In this document: positions 20,392-31,487 of the stretch, in pieces | Layout of the letters: each line of letters opens with the position of its first letter | How positions within the stretch are numbered: the first letter of the stretch is position 1 | NCBI GenBank assembly: GCA_024277705.1 | Contig: JAJRUQ010000076.1 | Span: forward strand, 1-45,823 | Source of the DNA: Gammaproteobacteria bacterium | Lineage (GTDB): Bacteria; Pseudomonadota; Gammaproteobacteria; SZUA-229 | DNA length: 45,823 nt | Direction: 5' to 3' | Made by a program: the position numbers and the translations under genes | The notes under the pieces: generated by a model | What the model saw: only the letters and a program-made list of their open reading frames with translations | Told to the model about the DNA's origin: nothing | Databases searched by the model: none

Positions 20392-21429
20392 TCAAACGGC
20401 GGTTAAGTCCTGCATTGACCAGCGCGCTCTGGCAGCAATTTCCAGTGGCTGGGTTTCACCGGCCATTAAGCGAAAACATCCGACCTGTGCGATCATTGCG
20501 CCATTATCAGTACAAAACTCAATATCGGGATAAAACAGCTCGGCGTCAATCTGCGCAGTCATTTCTGCCAGCACCTGACGCAAATGCCGGTTAGCACCAA
20601 CACCACCCGCAATCACCAGGATTTTACAGTTTTGCTGTTGCAGAGCACGGCGACACTTGATTTTCAGGGTATCGGCTACCGCCTGCTCGAATGCCAGTGA
20701 AATATCAGCCTTGTCCTGCTGTGTCAGCCGGCCATCATCTGTATTTTCTCTGGCGGTTTTTTGCATGGTATTAAGGGCAAATGTTTTTAAACCGCTGAAG
20801 CTGAAATCCAGCCCCGGCCGGTCAACCATCGGCCGTGGAAACCGATAGCGACCGGCGCTACCCTGCAAAGCCAGCGCTGCCAGTGCAGGGCCACCGGGAT
20901 ACCCCAGTCCCAGCAATTTTGCTGTTTTATCAAAAGCCTCACCAGCCGCATCATCCAGGCTTTGCCCTAATATTTCATACCGCCCGATGCCTTTTACATA
21001 AGCCAGCAGAGTATGCCCGCCAGAAACCAGCAGGGCCACAAAGGGAAATGCCGGCGCATTATCTTGCAGCATCGGTGCCAGTAAATGCCCTTCCATGTGA
21101 TGTACTTCAACTGCCGGTACCGCCAGCGACCACGCCAGTGAACGGCCGAAAGCAGCGCCGGACATCAGCGCTCCAATCAACCCCGGGCCGGCCGTATAGG
21201 CAACACCTTCGATTTCAGATTTATTTTTGCCGGTTTCAGCCAGCACCTGTTGCAGCAGCGGAATCAGGTAACGGATATGATCACGGGAGGCCAGTTCAGG
21301 CACCACTCCCCCGTATTCAGCATGTAATTCAATCTGGCTGTGCAAGGCATGCCCGACAAGCCCCTGTTCGCTATCATATAAAGCGAGACCGGTTTCATCA
21401 CATGAACTTTCTATTCCTAAAACTAACAT
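20392..21429 (-). CDS. tsaD: tRNA N6-adenosine threonylcarbamoyltransferase TsaD
   Basis: '[19 protein letters not shown]', '[15 protein letters not shown]', 'VSGGHTLL', '[10 protein letters not shown]', '[12 protein letters not shown]'. Confidence 0.98.
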   Translation of the reverse strand: MLVLGIESSCDETGLALYDSEQGLVGHALHSQIELHAEYGGVVPELASRDHIRYLIPLLQQVLAETGKNKSEIEGVAYTAGPGLIGALMSGAAFGRSLAWSLAVPAVEVHHMEGHLLAPMLQDNAPAFPFVALLVSGGHTLLAYVKGIGRYEILGQSLDDAAGEAFDKTAKLLGLGYPGGPALAALALQGSAGRYRFPRPMVDRPGLDFSFSGLKTFALNTMQKTARENTDDGRLTQQDKADISLAFEQAVADTLKIKCRRALQQQNCKILVIAGGVGANRHLRQVLAEMTAQIDAELFYPDIEFCTDNGAMIAQVGCFRLMAGETQPLEIAARARWSMQDLTAV

Positions 21430-21581
21430 GATTCTCCAGCCTTTTTGGTAATTGTATAAGCGATAACAGCATGCGAAGTTAATTTTACGCTAATCCTGTC
21501 TTTTAAAACCATGGATTAATAGAAAAATGCGCTCAACTAAAAGTGCAATAATATAAATAATGCGATATAATTGGTCGTTTC

Positions 21582-21603
21582 ACCGCAGTCAATGCGGTTT
21601 TTT
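21582..21603 (+). terminator. Intrinsic terminator-like hairpin in the rpsU leader
   Basis: ACCGCA-GTCAA-TGCGGT followed by TTTTTT, just downstream of a TATAAT at 21566-21571 and upstream of rpsU. Confidence 0.7.
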
Positions 21604-21688
21604 GTGTGTCCCTTAATGATTTCAAGATGGTTTTAAGGATTTTTAAGGTGATTTTTTAGACCCTATTTATACAGAAGCAGAGAGCACT

Positions 21689-21919
21689 ATGCCAGCAATA
21701 CGAGTAAAAGAAAACGAGCCTTTTGATGTGGCTTTACGACGTTTTAAACGTTCATGTGAGAAAGCCGGTGTGTTAACCGAAATTCGTAAACGTGAAGCTT
21801 ATGAAAAACCCACAACAGAACGTAAACGCAAAGCCGCAGCAGCAGTAAAACGTCACCTGAAAAAACTTTCAAAAGAACGTAACAAGTTTGCACGCTCTCC
21901 TCACCAGCGCCGCCGTTAA
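21689..21919 (+). CDS. rpsU: 30S ribosomal protein S21
   Basis: '[52 protein letters not shown]'. Confidence 0.98.
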   Translation: MPAIRVKENEPFDVALRRFKRSCEKAGVLTEIRKREAYEKPTTERKRKAAAAVKRHLKKLSKERNKFARSPHQRRR

Positions 21920-22036
21920 ATTTAATTAGCCTGAGCCGTTAATTAAAATCAGACTTTGAAACTTTAGCGAACATGCAAAGACTGTTTCAGTAATGCATTT
22001 TCAGTCGCTAGCCCGCTGTTTCGACCCGGTAGACTT

Positions 22037-22489
22037 ATGAGTGACTTAAACAAACAAATTCAGGCAGCTGCCATCAGCGCAATGAAAGCAGGTGAAAAAA
22101 AACGCCTTGCGGTTATTCGACTGATCACCTCATCAATAAAACAGATAGAGGTAGATGAACGCATCGAGCTTGATGATACCCGCATTATTGCCATTCTTGA
22201 TAAAATGGTAAAACAGCGGCGTGAGTCCAGCACCCAGTTTAAAAAAGCTGCACGTGACGATTTAGTCAAACAGGAAAGTATGGAAATCGACATCATTCAG
22301 GAGTTTCTGCCACAGGCACTGAGTGAAGAAGAAATCGACAACATTGTGAACGACGCCATTAATAAAACCGGCGCCGGTTCAATAAAAGATATGGGCAAAG
22401 TCATGGGACTGGTTAAACCGCAAATTATCGGCCGTGCCGATATGGGAGAGATCAGCGGTCGAATCAAGTCTTTACTAAGTACCAGCTAG
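22037..22489 (+). CDS. GatB/YqeY domain protein
   Basis: '[32 protein letters not shown]', '[50 protein letters not shown]'. Confidence 0.95.
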   Translation: MSDLNKQIQAAAISAMKAGEKKRLAVIRLITSSIKQIEVDERIELDDTRIIAILDKMVKQRRESSTQFKKAARDDLVKQESMEIDIIQEFLPQALSEEEIDNIVNDAINKTGAGSIKDMGKVMGLVKPQIIGRADMGEISGRIKSLLSTS

Positions 22490-22551
22490 ACACGGTAGAA
22501 AAATTTAACTCCTTCAGAACCAAGTACAACATAGCGGCCTCTCATCACCCC

Positions 22552-23616
22552 ATGAGCAATTTAAAAAACGATCGATTTATTAAAGCCCTGTTACGTCAAC
22601 CGGTAGACCGCACCCCGGTGTGGATTATGCGCCAGGCAGGCCGCTATTTACCCGAATACCGGGAAGTACGTGCCCAGGCAGGCGACTTCATGACGCTGTG
22701 CAGCACGCCTGAACTGGCCTGCGAAGTTACGCTGCAACCGTTACGTCGTTTTCAACTGGATGCCGCTATTTTATTTTCAGACATCCTGACTATTCCCGAT
22801 GCCATGGGCTTAGGTCTGTATTTCTCTGAAGGAGAAGGGCCTAAATTTAAAACCACAATCAATAACGCAAACGATATTGAACAGCTGATCATTCCCGACC
22901 CTGCTGATAAATTATCCTACGTTACTGATGCAGTCTCTCTGATTCGCAAGGAACTGAACGGCGACGTCCCGCTTATCGGCTTTGCCGGCAGCCCGTGGAC
23001 CTTGGCCACTTACATGGTGGAAGGCGGCAGCAGCAAAACCTTCTCTAAAATCAAAGCCATGCTGTTTGAAGACCCGGCATCCGCACACACGCTGATGGCA
23101 AAACTGGCAGATTCGGTTGCCCTCTACCTGAATGCTCAAATCGAAGCTGGCGCCCAGGCGGTAATGGTTTTTGACAGCTGGGGCGGCGCACTAACCACAC
23201 CACATTACAAAGAATTTTCCCTGGCTTATATGCAACGCATTGTTGACCAGTTAATACGGGAAAAAGATGGCCAGCAAATTCCGGTTATCCTGTTCACCAA
23301 AGGCGGCGGCATGTGGTTACAGGATATAGCCAATACCGGATGCAATGCCGTCGGCCTGGACTGGTCGGTTGATATCAACCTTGCCCGTCAGCAAATTGGT
23401 GACAACGTTGCCTTACAGGGTAATATGGACCCCGCTATCATGGCGACCAATGCTGATGTTATTAAACAGGAAGTTGCTCGTATCCTGGCAGAATTTGGCG
23501 CTGGCAACGGCCATGTGTTTAATTTAGGCCATGGCATCACCCCCAATATTACCCCGGAAAATGTCAAAACTCTGGTTGATGCCGTGCATGACATTAGCGC
23601 ACAGTATCACACCTGA
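22552..23616 (+). CDS. hemE: Uroporphyrinogen decarboxylase
   Basis: '[31 protein letters not shown]', '[17 protein letters not shown]', '[19 protein letters not shown]'. Confidence 0.98.
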   Translation: MSNLKNDRFIKALLRQPVDRTPVWIMRQAGRYLPEYREVRAQAGDFMTLCSTPELACEVTLQPLRRFQLDAAILFSDILTIPDAMGLGLYFSEGEGPKFKTTINNANDIEQLIIPDPADKLSYVTDAVSLIRKELNGDVPLIGFAGSPWTLATYMVEGGSSKTFSKIKAMLFEDPASAHTLMAKLADSVALYLNAQIEAGAQAVMVFDSWGGALTTPHYKEFSLAYMQRIVDQLIREKDGQQIPVILFTKGGGMWLQDIANTGCNAVGLDWSVDINLARQQIGDNVALQGNMDPAIMATNADVIKQEVARILAEFGAGNGHVFNLGHGITPNITPENVKTLVDAVHDISAQYHT

Positions 23617-23697
23617 AAAACACCCATTATCAAAAACATACAAGTAGTATAAAGTTTCGTTATACTACCGCTACTTTAGCTAACTCGGCATTGCGCC

Positions 23698-25950
23698 ATG
23701 TCTCTTCGCAAATGTGATTTTTTCAAAATTTCATTTATACCGTTTGCACTGTTGTGCTTCAGCAAAATCGCCATCAGTGCTGATAGCCAGAATACTCCTG
23801 ATACCTCAACCACATCCGATAGCGAAAATCGTCCGAAAATCGGCCTGGTATTAAGTGGCGGTGGTGCTCGCGGCTTTGCTCATATTGGAGTATTAAAAGT
23901 ACTGGAAGAAAACAGTATACCGGTTGATTATGTTGTGGGCACCAGCATGGGCTCAATCATCGGTGGCTTGTATGCTATTGGATTAACTCCTGAAGGAATA
24001 GAAACAGGTGTGCGTGGCATTACCTGGGAAAAAGTATTCAATGATTTCGCCATTCGTGGATATAAATCATTTCGTCGTAAACAGGATGATTTTGATTTTT
24101 TCAGCCTGTATCGTATCGGCATCAACAATGATGGCCTGCAGATATCACCCGGATTAATCGAAGGCCAGCAAATCGAACTGGCACTTGACCGTCTGGCCTA
24201 CCCGGGATTTCTGGTTGACGACTTTGACCAACTACGCATTCCTTATCGTGCAATAGCAACCAATATTGAAAACGGTGAAGCGTTTATTATAAAAAGCGGC
24301 AATCTGGCTCGTGCCATGCGCGCCAGCATGTCCATTCCCGGCGCCCTGCCACCAATCACTATTGATAACACCTTACTCATTGATGGTGGTATAGCCAACA
24401 ACATTCCTATCGATGTGGTCAGGCAAATGGGTGCCGATATTGTTATCGTCGTTGATGTCAGTACGCCATTAATACCCCAGGAAGAGATTAAGTCAGGTCT
24501 TGATGTTACCGGCCAGTTAACAACTATTCTAACCCGGCGCGTCGCCGACACCCAACTCAAAACCCTGAAAAACAATGACGTATTAATCATACCCGGGGAG
24601 AAAGAAATCTCATCCTCTGATTTCTCTGAATACAAAAAACTCATTACCGCAGGTTACACTGCTGCCAATGAACAACTTGATCATTTAAAAAAACTGTCGC
24701 TACCGGCCGAGGCATATTCATCTTATGTTTCAGACCTGCCTACGGTGGCAGTTAAACATCCGATTATCGACTTTATTGAAATACAGAATAAAACCTCATT
24801 GCGTGATGATGTTCTGCTGGTACGTATAAATCAGAAAATTGGTGAGCCGCTGGATATCACGCAACTGGAAAAAGATATTTCTTTTATTTACGGTCTTGAT
24901 TATTCAGGTTCTGTGGTTTATTCCATTGAACAACGCGACGATAAAACCGGTCTGGTCATTTACATCCGTGACCGTCAATGGGCCCACAGTTATTTACAGT
25001 TCAGTTTATCTATCGAATCCGCCTTTGAAGTTAACTCAATCACCAACTTCAGTGCTTCCTATAATAAAAACAACCTGAACGACCTTGCTGGAGAATTTCG
25101 CGGTGTTGCCACCCTCGGCAGTGAGCCGATACTAACGGCTGAATTTTACCAGCCGATCAATATTCAACTTGATACTTTTATTTCAGCAAAAACCGGTTTT
25201 AATACAGTTATCTTTCCAGTACTGATTGAAGACCGTGTAGTAACGGTTCAACGGATAAACAGGAAATTCCTGACGCTTTCCGCCGGTAAAATATTCTCAC
25301 AAAATACAGAGTTAAGCATGGGACTCAGCTTTAACGATGGCCGCATCAACGTCATCAACGGCCTGGTAGTGAAAGAACCGGATTTCATAGAAAATTATTA
25401 TTATGCAAAATTATTTCATGATTCCCTGGATAATTTAAGTTTCCCCAACAGCGGTTTTTTCAGCAGCCTCAGCCTTACAGCCAACCGTAAAAACATCGGC
25501 GCAGAACTGGACTATGAACAGCTCAGGATGGTTGTCAGCGGAGCGACCACTTATGAAAGCTATACTGTGTTCAGCCGTGCGCTAATGGAGGCAACCTCAA
25601 ATTCAGATGACATTCCACTAAACGCCTACCTGTTACACGGTGGTTTCCTCGAACTATCGGGCACCATACGTAATGAACTGGTCAGCCCGCATTTTGGTTT
25701 ACTGGAAGCAGTCTTTTACAAACGTATAGCAAATATCGCTTTTCTACCGATATACACAGGCTTTTCTCTTGAAGCAGGCAATGCCTGGTATCAACGTAGT
25801 GGAGTGACTAGCAACAATCTACGTTATGCCGGCAGCGCATTCATCGGTTCAGATACCTTTATGGGGCCGTTGTATTTTGCCATTGGTACAACCAGCAAAG
25901 GCGAGTACACGATCTACTTAAACCTGGGCAAGACCTTCCTTGTCGACTAA
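23698..25950 (+). CDS. Patatin-like phospholipase with POTRA and surface-antigen barrel region (PlpD/type Vd autotransporter-like)
   Basis: Signal peptide; 'IGLVLSGGGARGFAHIGVLKVLEE', 'VGTSMGSIIGGLYA', catalytic 'LLIDGGIANNIPIDVVRQMGAD'; C-terminal beta-barrel-like sequence. Confidence 0.9.
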   Translation: MSLRKCDFFKISFIPFALLCFSKIAISADSQNTPDTSTTSDSENRPKIGLVLSGGGARGFAHIGVLKVLEENSIPVDYVVGTSMGSIIGGLYAIGLTPEGIETGVRGITWEKVFNDFAIRGYKSFRRKQDDFDFFSLYRIGINNDGLQISPGLIEGQQIELALDRLAYPGFLVDDFDQLRIPYRAIATNIENGEAFIIKSGNLARAMRASMSIPGALPPITIDNTLLIDGGIANNIPIDVVRQMGADIVIVVDVSTPLIPQEEIKSGLDVTGQLTTILTRRVADTQLKTLKNNDVLIIPGEKEISSSDFSEYKKLITAGYTAANEQLDHLKKLSLPAEAYSSYVSDLPTVAVKHPIIDFIEIQNKTSLRDDVLLVRINQKIGEPLDITQLEKDISFIYGLDYSGSVVYSIEQRDDKTGLVIYIRDRQWAHSYLQFSLSIESAFEVNSITNFSASYNKNNLNDLAGEFRGVATLGSEPILTAEFYQPINIQLDTFISAKTGFNTVIFPVLIEDRVVTVQRINRKFLTLSAGKIFSQNTELSMGLSFNDGRINVINGLVVKEPDFIENYYYAKLFHDSLDNLSFPNSGFFSSLSLTANRKNIGAELDYEQLRMVVSGATTYESYTVFSRALMEATSNSDDIPLNAYLLHGGFLELSGTIRNELVSPHFGLLEAVFYKRIANIAFLPIYTGFSLEAGNAWYQRSGVTSNNLRYAGSAFIGSDTFMGPLYFAIGTTSKGEYTIYLNLGKTFLVD

Positions 25951-25982
25951 ACAGCAGTTAACTCGGATTAGCTGAACAAGTA

Positions 25983-28490
25983 TTAAAACAACTGCTCAGG
26001 AATCGCCGATGCATCGTTTTCACTTGCACCACCTTCATCCGGGTTAACGATAGCAGCAGACGGCGCTCTTTCTTTTCTGAAAATCTCAAACACAGCATCC
26101 GTATCGTTGTCACTGGCTGCCTTCCCGGTTTTTGCATTAATTTTCATGGTCACTAATCCATCCGGTCGCGGCAATTGCCGTTCCGGTTTATCAGCCAGTG
26201 CAACACGCATAAAGTCCATCCAGACAGGTAGAGCCGCACGGGCAGCATATTCCTTGTTGCCCAGCGGTTTCAGCTGGTCAAATCCAACCCATGCCGTGGT
26301 TACCAGGTCAGGGGTATAACCATTAAACCAGGCATCACGCTGATCGTTGGTGGTACCGGTCTTACCTGCCAGATCCTTTCTGCCCAGCTTCAGGGCACGG
26401 CGGCCGGTACCACGCAATACCACATCCTGCAAAATCGAGTTCATCTGAAACGCCAGTCGGGGTTCCAGGGTACGGTCAGCCTGCTTCGGTAATTTTGCCA
26501 GGGCATCATCCTCAACAATGTCCGTTGACCATTTTTGCTCGGCAATAACACATGAGGTACAGGCAACTGCCGGATCCGCTTCATACAGGGGGCTACCATC
26601 AGCATCTTCGATACGCTGAATCAAGTAAGGTTTAATCAGATAACCGCCATTGGCAAATACCGAAAAAATACGTGCCATCTGTAACGTGCTTAATTCAGCA
26701 CTGCCTAATGCCAGTGATAAATCATGCGGTAACTCGCTGCTTTCCAGTCCAAAATTCTTTGCATAAGCAATCGCGTGTTTAATACCAATAGCCCGTAAAA
26801 TACGAATGGACACCAGGTTACGTGATTTATACAAGGCCATGCGTAGCCGCGTAGGCCCATACGTTCTACCGCTATAGTTCTCCGGGCGCCAGGCACCTTC
26901 CAGTGCTTCATCTTCGAATACCACCGGTGCATCATTGATTAAACTTGCCGGGGTATATTGTTTATCCAGCGCAGCGGCATACACGATGGGTTTAAAACCT
27001 GAACCCGCCTGACGTTTTGCCTGTACTACGCGATTAAACTGGCTATGCTCGAAATCAAAACCGCCGGTTAGCGCCTGAATAGCGCCGGTATTAGGATTAA
27101 CAGAGACCAGTGCCCCCTGCACTTCCGGTATTTGCGCCAGACTCCAGCCGTTCATAGCATCGTGCCCCAGCCAGACCACATCACCCGGTTTAATAACTTC
27201 AGATACTTTTTGCAGCTCATCACCCAGACGGTTCACGCTGATATAATCGCGCGCCCACTCGATACCACTCCAGGGGATACGCACCTGTCTTCCATCTTTT
27301 AACAACGCCTGTGCAAAACGGTTATCTTCATGGCTAGCAAGCTCTGCCTGCGCCTGGTCCGGATTATTTTCACCCGTATTTGCTTCCGCTTCGCCTGTCA
27401 CCGCAATATCATCATTAACTGACAATATCAGTGCCGGTAAAAACCGTCCGTAATTTTCATCATTTTTTAATACTGCAGTCAGCTCTGATGCTTCTTCTAT
27501 AGCGGATATATCAACATGTCTGACCACACCGCGATAACCATGACGGCGATCATAATCCACCAGTCCCTTCCAGATGCTGTCATTGGCGGCCTGCTGCAAA
27601 CGCTTGTTAATAGTGGTATAGACTTTAAGACCACGTACATAAGCTTCTTCATCAAACTGTTTGGCTATTTCGGCACGCGCCATTTCATTAACATACGGAG
27701 CATAAACACCAATAGCACTGCGGTGACGTTTAGCAGTCACCGGGGCATTAAGCTGTTCATCATATTGACGCTGACTGATATAACCCAGTTGTCGCATTCG
27801 GCCCAGAACATAGTTCCGTCGTATGGTGGCACGCTCAGGATTGACTATCGGATTATAGGTTGAAGGCGCTTTCGGCAAGCCCGCAATCATCGCAACCTGC
27901 GCCAGAGAGAGCTCATCCAGCTCCACACCATAATAAATCTGCGCGGCGGCTGCCACCCCATAGGAACGATTACCCAGATAAATTTTATTCAGATACAGTT
28001 CCAGTATCTTTTGTTTATTCAACTCACGTTCAATTTTTAATGCCAGCAATATTTCATTTAATTTTCGCAAATAGGTTTTTTCACTGCTCAAATAAAAGTT
28101 TCTGGCCAGCTGCATGGTAATAGTACTGCCTCCCTGACCACGTTCCCCGGTCATAACCAGGTTAATAACCGCACGCAGGATACCCTGATAATCAACACCG
28201 GGATGCTCAAAAAAACGATTATCTTCAGCCGATAAAAAAGCCTGCTGCATTAATTCAGGTATTTCATCCAGACGTTTAGGTGTTCGCCGTTTCTCACCGA
28301 ATTCCCCCATTAATGCGCCATCACTGCTATATATACGTAATGGTACCTGTAACTGGACGTTGCTGAGACCCTCAATAGAAGGCAGTCTGGGGTTCAGATA
28401 GAAATATCCACCAGCGGTGACCACTATAGCAAGTGATGTCATTATCAGAGTGATAATGAATAATAATTTAAAAATAGATAAAAAGTGCAC
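25983..28490 (-). CDS. mrcA: Penicillin-binding protein 1A
   Basis: 'FLSAEDNRFFEHPGVDYQGILRAVINLVMTGERGQGGSTITMQLARNFYLS' (GT51), 'KRQAGSGFKPIVYAAAL', 'GKTGTTNDQRDAWFNGYTPDL'. Confidence 0.97.
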   Translation of the reverse strand: MHFLSIFKLLFIITLIMTSLAIVVTAGGYFYLNPRLPSIEGLSNVQLQVPLRIYSSDGALMGEFGEKRRTPKRLDEIPELMQQAFLSAEDNRFFEHPGVDYQGILRAVINLVMTGERGQGGSTITMQLARNFYLSSEKTYLRKLNEILLALKIERELNKQKILELYLNKIYLGNRSYGVAAAAQIYYGVELDELSLAQVAMIAGLPKAPSTYNPIVNPERATIRRNYVLGRMRQLGYISQRQYDEQLNAPVTAKRHRSAIGVYAPYVNEMARAEIAKQFDEEAYVRGLKVYTTINKRLQQAANDSIWKGLVDYDRRHGYRGVVRHVDISAIEEASELTAVLKNDENYGRFLPALILSVNDDIAVTGEAEANTGENNPDQAQAELASHEDNRFAQALLKDGRQVRIPWSGIEWARDYISVNRLGDELQKVSEVIKPGDVVWLGHDAMNGWSLAQIPEVQGALVSVNPNTGAIQALTGGFDFEHSQFNRVVQAKRQAGSGFKPIVYAAALDKQYTPASLINDAPVVFEDEALEGAWRPENYSGRTYGPTRLRMALYKSRNLVSIRILRAIGIKHAIAYAKNFGLESSELPHDLSLALGSAELSTLQMARIFSVFANGGYLIKPYLIQRIEDADGSPLYEADPAVACTSCVIAEQKWSTDIVEDDALAKLPKQADRTLEPRLAFQMNSILQDVVLRGTGRRALKLGRKDLAGKTGTTNDQRDAWFNGYTPDLVTTAWVGFDQLKPLGNKEYAARAALPVWMDFMRVALADKPERQLPRPDGLVTMKINAKTGKAASDNDTDAVFEIFRKERAPSAAIVNPDEGGASENDASAIPEQLF

Positions 28491-28668
28491 GATTGCATTA
28501 CCTGCGTCATATAAGACATGAAGACGATGAAGTATAAAGCTTTAATGATATTTTTTCGACAGCATTCTGAATCATCTAGCATTTTTCTACACTTAGCGTT
28601 AATATTTAATGCAAAATTTATAATATGTTCTATAACTACCTTTAAAATATAATATTAAGGGGATAAGC

Positions 28669-29730
28669 GTGGGCCTGCTAAAACGCAAAAAGCCAGCCAT
28701 ACTGGGGCTGGACATAAGCTCGACAACGGTTAAATTGCTCGAAATTGCTCAGGAAGGGGAAAAGTATCTTGTGCAAAGCCTGGCAATTGAACCCTTGCCG
28801 GATAATGCTGTGGTTGAAAAAAACATCCAGGATGTGGATGCGGTCGGCGAAACCATTCAAAAAGCGGTAAAAAAATCCGGCACTAAAGTCAAACTGGCGG
28901 CTGTTGCAGTGGCCGGTTCTGCAGTTATCACAAAAATCATCACCATGCCCGCAGGCCTGAATGACGATGCACTGGAAGAAGAAATTAAATCTGAGGCCGA
29001 TAAATACATTCCCTACCCGATAGAAGAAATCAATCTTGATTTTGAAGTCATTGGTGAAACTGAAAACAATCCGGACACCGTTGATGTCCTGCTGGCTGCC
29101 TCGCGCAGCGAAAATATTGAACTTCGCTCTGCCGCATTAACATTAGGTGGTCTGACACCCAAAATTGTCGACGTTGAAGCTTATACCATTGAGAATTCGT
29201 CAAAACTTATCGCTCATCAGCTGGAGGGCGACAGTAATGACAAGTTAATTGCAGTCATCGATATTGGCGCCACCATGACCAGCCTTAACGTGGTCGAAAA
29301 TAATCACCTTATCTACACCCGTGAACAAAGTTTTGGCGGCAAACAACTGACCGAAGAAATAATGCGCCGCTATGGACTGGCTTATGATGAAGCCGGTCGA
29401 CTGAAAAAAGAAGGCGGCCTGCCCGATAATTACATTCCGGAAGTACTGGAGCCGTTTAAAGAAACCATCGCCCAGCAGGTTTCGCGTTTTCTGCAGTTTT
29501 TTTATACTTCCGGCCAGCATAATGCGGTCGATTTAATCGTCCTTGCCGGTGGCTGCGCCTCAATACCCGGCATCGATGAACTGGTTGAGTCCCATCTGGA
29601 CACCGCCACCGTTATTGCCAACCCGTTTGCTGAAATGTCATTATCATCAAAAGTGAATCCGCAAAATCTAAGCAATGATGCCCCTTCGCTAATGATTGCA
29701 TGCGGCCTTGCCATGAGGAGTTTTGACTAA
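28669..29730 (+). CDS. pilM: Type IV pilus assembly protein PilM (GTG start)
   Basis: 'PAILGLDISSTTVKLLEIAQEGEKYLVQS', FtsA-like ATPase fold, first gene of pilMNOPQ. Confidence 0.96.
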   Translation: MGLLKRKKPAILGLDISSTTVKLLEIAQEGEKYLVQSLAIEPLPDNAVVEKNIQDVDAVGETIQKAVKKSGTKVKLAAVAVAGSAVITKIITMPAGLNDDALEEEIKSEADKYIPYPIEEINLDFEVIGETENNPDTVDVLLAASRSENIELRSAALTLGGLTPKIVDVEAYTIENSSKLIAHQLEGDSNDKLIAVIDIGATMTSLNVVENNHLIYTREQSFGGKQLTEEIMRRYGLAYDEAGRLKKEGGLPDNYIPEVLEPFKETIAQQVSRFLQFFYTSGQHNAVDLIVLAGGCASIPGIDELVESHLDTATVIANPFAEMSLSSKVNPQNLSNDAPSLMIACGLAMRSFD

Positions 29731-30296
29731 TGGCTCATATTAACCTGCTACCCTGGCGCGAAGAACAACGACAGGAGCAAACCCGTCAGTTTGCCACTGT
29801 TACTGTATTATCGCTGCTCTTAACCGCGGCCGCTATCTTTCTGGTTCATGTCAACTTTAACAACCAGATTGATCATCAGAAATTCCGTAATAATTTATTA
29901 AAAAATGAAATCAAAACCCTCGATGAATCTCTGAAACAAATTGCCGACCTTGAAAATAAAAAAGAACAACTGCTGGCACGCATGGATATTATTCAGTCAC
30001 TGCAGCAACAACGTCCGCAAATTGTGCATTTATTCGATGATTTTGTACGTACCGTACCGGAAGGCATCTATCTGACAAAAATCAAACAGCGTGGTGAATC
30101 CCTGATTATCAATGGCGTTGCCGAATCCAATGGCCGTGTATCAGCTTACATGCGTGCGATTGATAACTCTGAATGGATGTCAACGCCTAAATTAAAAGTG
30201 ATTGAAACTAAAAAAGGCACCTTACGAAGCAGTCGCTTTACCATAGAAACCTCACAATCCACCCCTGATAAAAACAAAACAGGAGAGGAAGGCTAA
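29730..30296 (+). CDS. pilN: Type IV pilus assembly protein PilN
   Basis: 'MAHINLLPWREEQRQEQTRQF' (INLLPWR motif). Confidence 0.96.
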   Translation: MAHINLLPWREEQRQEQTRQFATVTVLSLLLTAAAIFLVHVNFNNQIDHQKFRNNLLKNEIKTLDESLKQIADLENKKEQLLARMDIIQSLQQQRPQIVHLFDDFVRTVPEGIYLTKIKQRGESLIINGVAESNGRVSAYMRAIDNSEWMSTPKLKVIETKKGTLRSSRFTIETSQSTPDKNKTGEEG

Positions 30297-30913
30297 TGGA
30301 TCTCTCCGAAATTAGATTAGATGAACTGGATATCGATGATCTTAAGAAAATCGGTACTGCACCGATGCCGGTCAAAGCTGGCATTATTATCGTGTTATGT
30401 ATCCTTCTCGCGGTTGCCGGTTACATGCTGGACACCACAGAACAACAAAAAAGTCTGAAAAAAGTCATCGCAGAAGAAGACAGTCTACGCAAGGTTTTTA
30501 CTGAAAAACAGGCGAAAGCAGCCAACCTCGAAGCCTACAAACAACAACTGGACGAGATGAACACCTCGTTTGGCACCCTGTTGCGGCAGTTGCCTGATGA
30601 AACTGAAATTGAAACATTATTAACCGATATCTCACAAACCGGTATTTCAGCAGGTCTGGATATTGATTATTTCAAACCTGTGGGCTTACGGCCAAAAGAG
30701 TTTTATTCTGAATATCCGATAAAACTGAAAGTCACCGGTCATTTTCATGAATTTGCGGAATTTATCAGTGGCGTTGCAGCACTGCCACGTATTGTCACGG
30801 TTCAGGAAATATCCATATCGCCAACAAGCAAGAATACTAATGCAAAACTGACCATGGAACTTACCGCTGTTACCTATCAATATCTTGATGAATCCAATGA
30901 GGAGGCTGAATAA
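30296..30913 (+). CDS. pilO: Type IV pilus assembly protein PilO
   Basis: Single TM, coiled coil, 'LLRQLPDETEIETLLTDISQTGISAGLDIDYFKP'; position in operon. Confidence 0.95.
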   Translation: MDLSEIRLDELDIDDLKKIGTAPMPVKAGIIIVLCILLAVAGYMLDTTEQQKSLKKVIAEEDSLRKVFTEKQAKAANLEAYKQQLDEMNTSFGTLLRQLPDETEIETLLTDISQTGISAGLDIDYFKPVGLRPKEFYSEYPIKLKVTGHFHEFAEFISGVAALPRIVTVQEISISPTSKNTNAKLTMELTAVTYQYLDESNEEAE

Positions 30914-31443
30914 TGAATACTGTAAAATCAGCTTTCGCTAAAACCGGACTACTTGGCGGACTTATACTGTTAACGGCCTGCAGCCAGGACATCTCAGATT
31001 TGCAGACCTTTATTGCACAGACAAAATCTGCACATGTCGGTTCAGTCAGTCCGATCCCGTCCTTTAAACCTTATGAAAGTTTTAGTTACAGCGCTAGCGA
31101 TTTACGTGACCCGTTTGTTCCGACAACCAACCTTGAAGAAGACGACACCACCAGGACCAGCCTGTTAAACCCGGATTCAACTCGACCCAGGCAACCGCTA
31201 GAAGTATTTCCTCTGGACACATTAAGCATGGTGGGCATTCTTGAGCAGAACCAGCAACTGTGGGGGCTGATTAAAGATCCGCAGAATATCGTACATCGCG
31301 TTCAGGTCGGCAACTACATGGGAAAAAATGAAGGCCGGATTATTGATATTAATGAATCAGCCATTTATCTGGTGGAAATCATACCTGATGGAATCGGCGG
31401 TTATATTGAACGTGATGCATCAATCGCCATTGGTGGCCAGTAA
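30913..31443 (+). CDS. pilP: Type IV pilus pilotin/assembly lipoprotein PilP
   Basis: Lipobox 'LLTACS', 'YSASDLRDPFVP', 'PLEVFPLDTLSMVGIL'. Confidence 0.95.
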   Translation: MNTVKSAFAKTGLLGGLILLTACSQDISDLQTFIAQTKSAHVGSVSPIPSFKPYESFSYSASDLRDPFVPTTNLEEDDTTRTSLLNPDSTRPRQPLEVFPLDTLSMVGILEQNQQLWGLIKDPQNIVHRVQVGNYMGKNEGRIIDINESAIYLVEIIPDGIGGYIERDASIAIGGQ

Positions 31444-31487
31444 CAGGTGAATATTAGCGCGAAACAAAAAAGCGCTTGGAGAACAAC

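Noticed and set aside
20835-21431. 198-aa ORF antisense to tsaD
   Set aside because: tsaD is unambiguous on the minus strand; the Pro/His-rich antisense translation is spurious.
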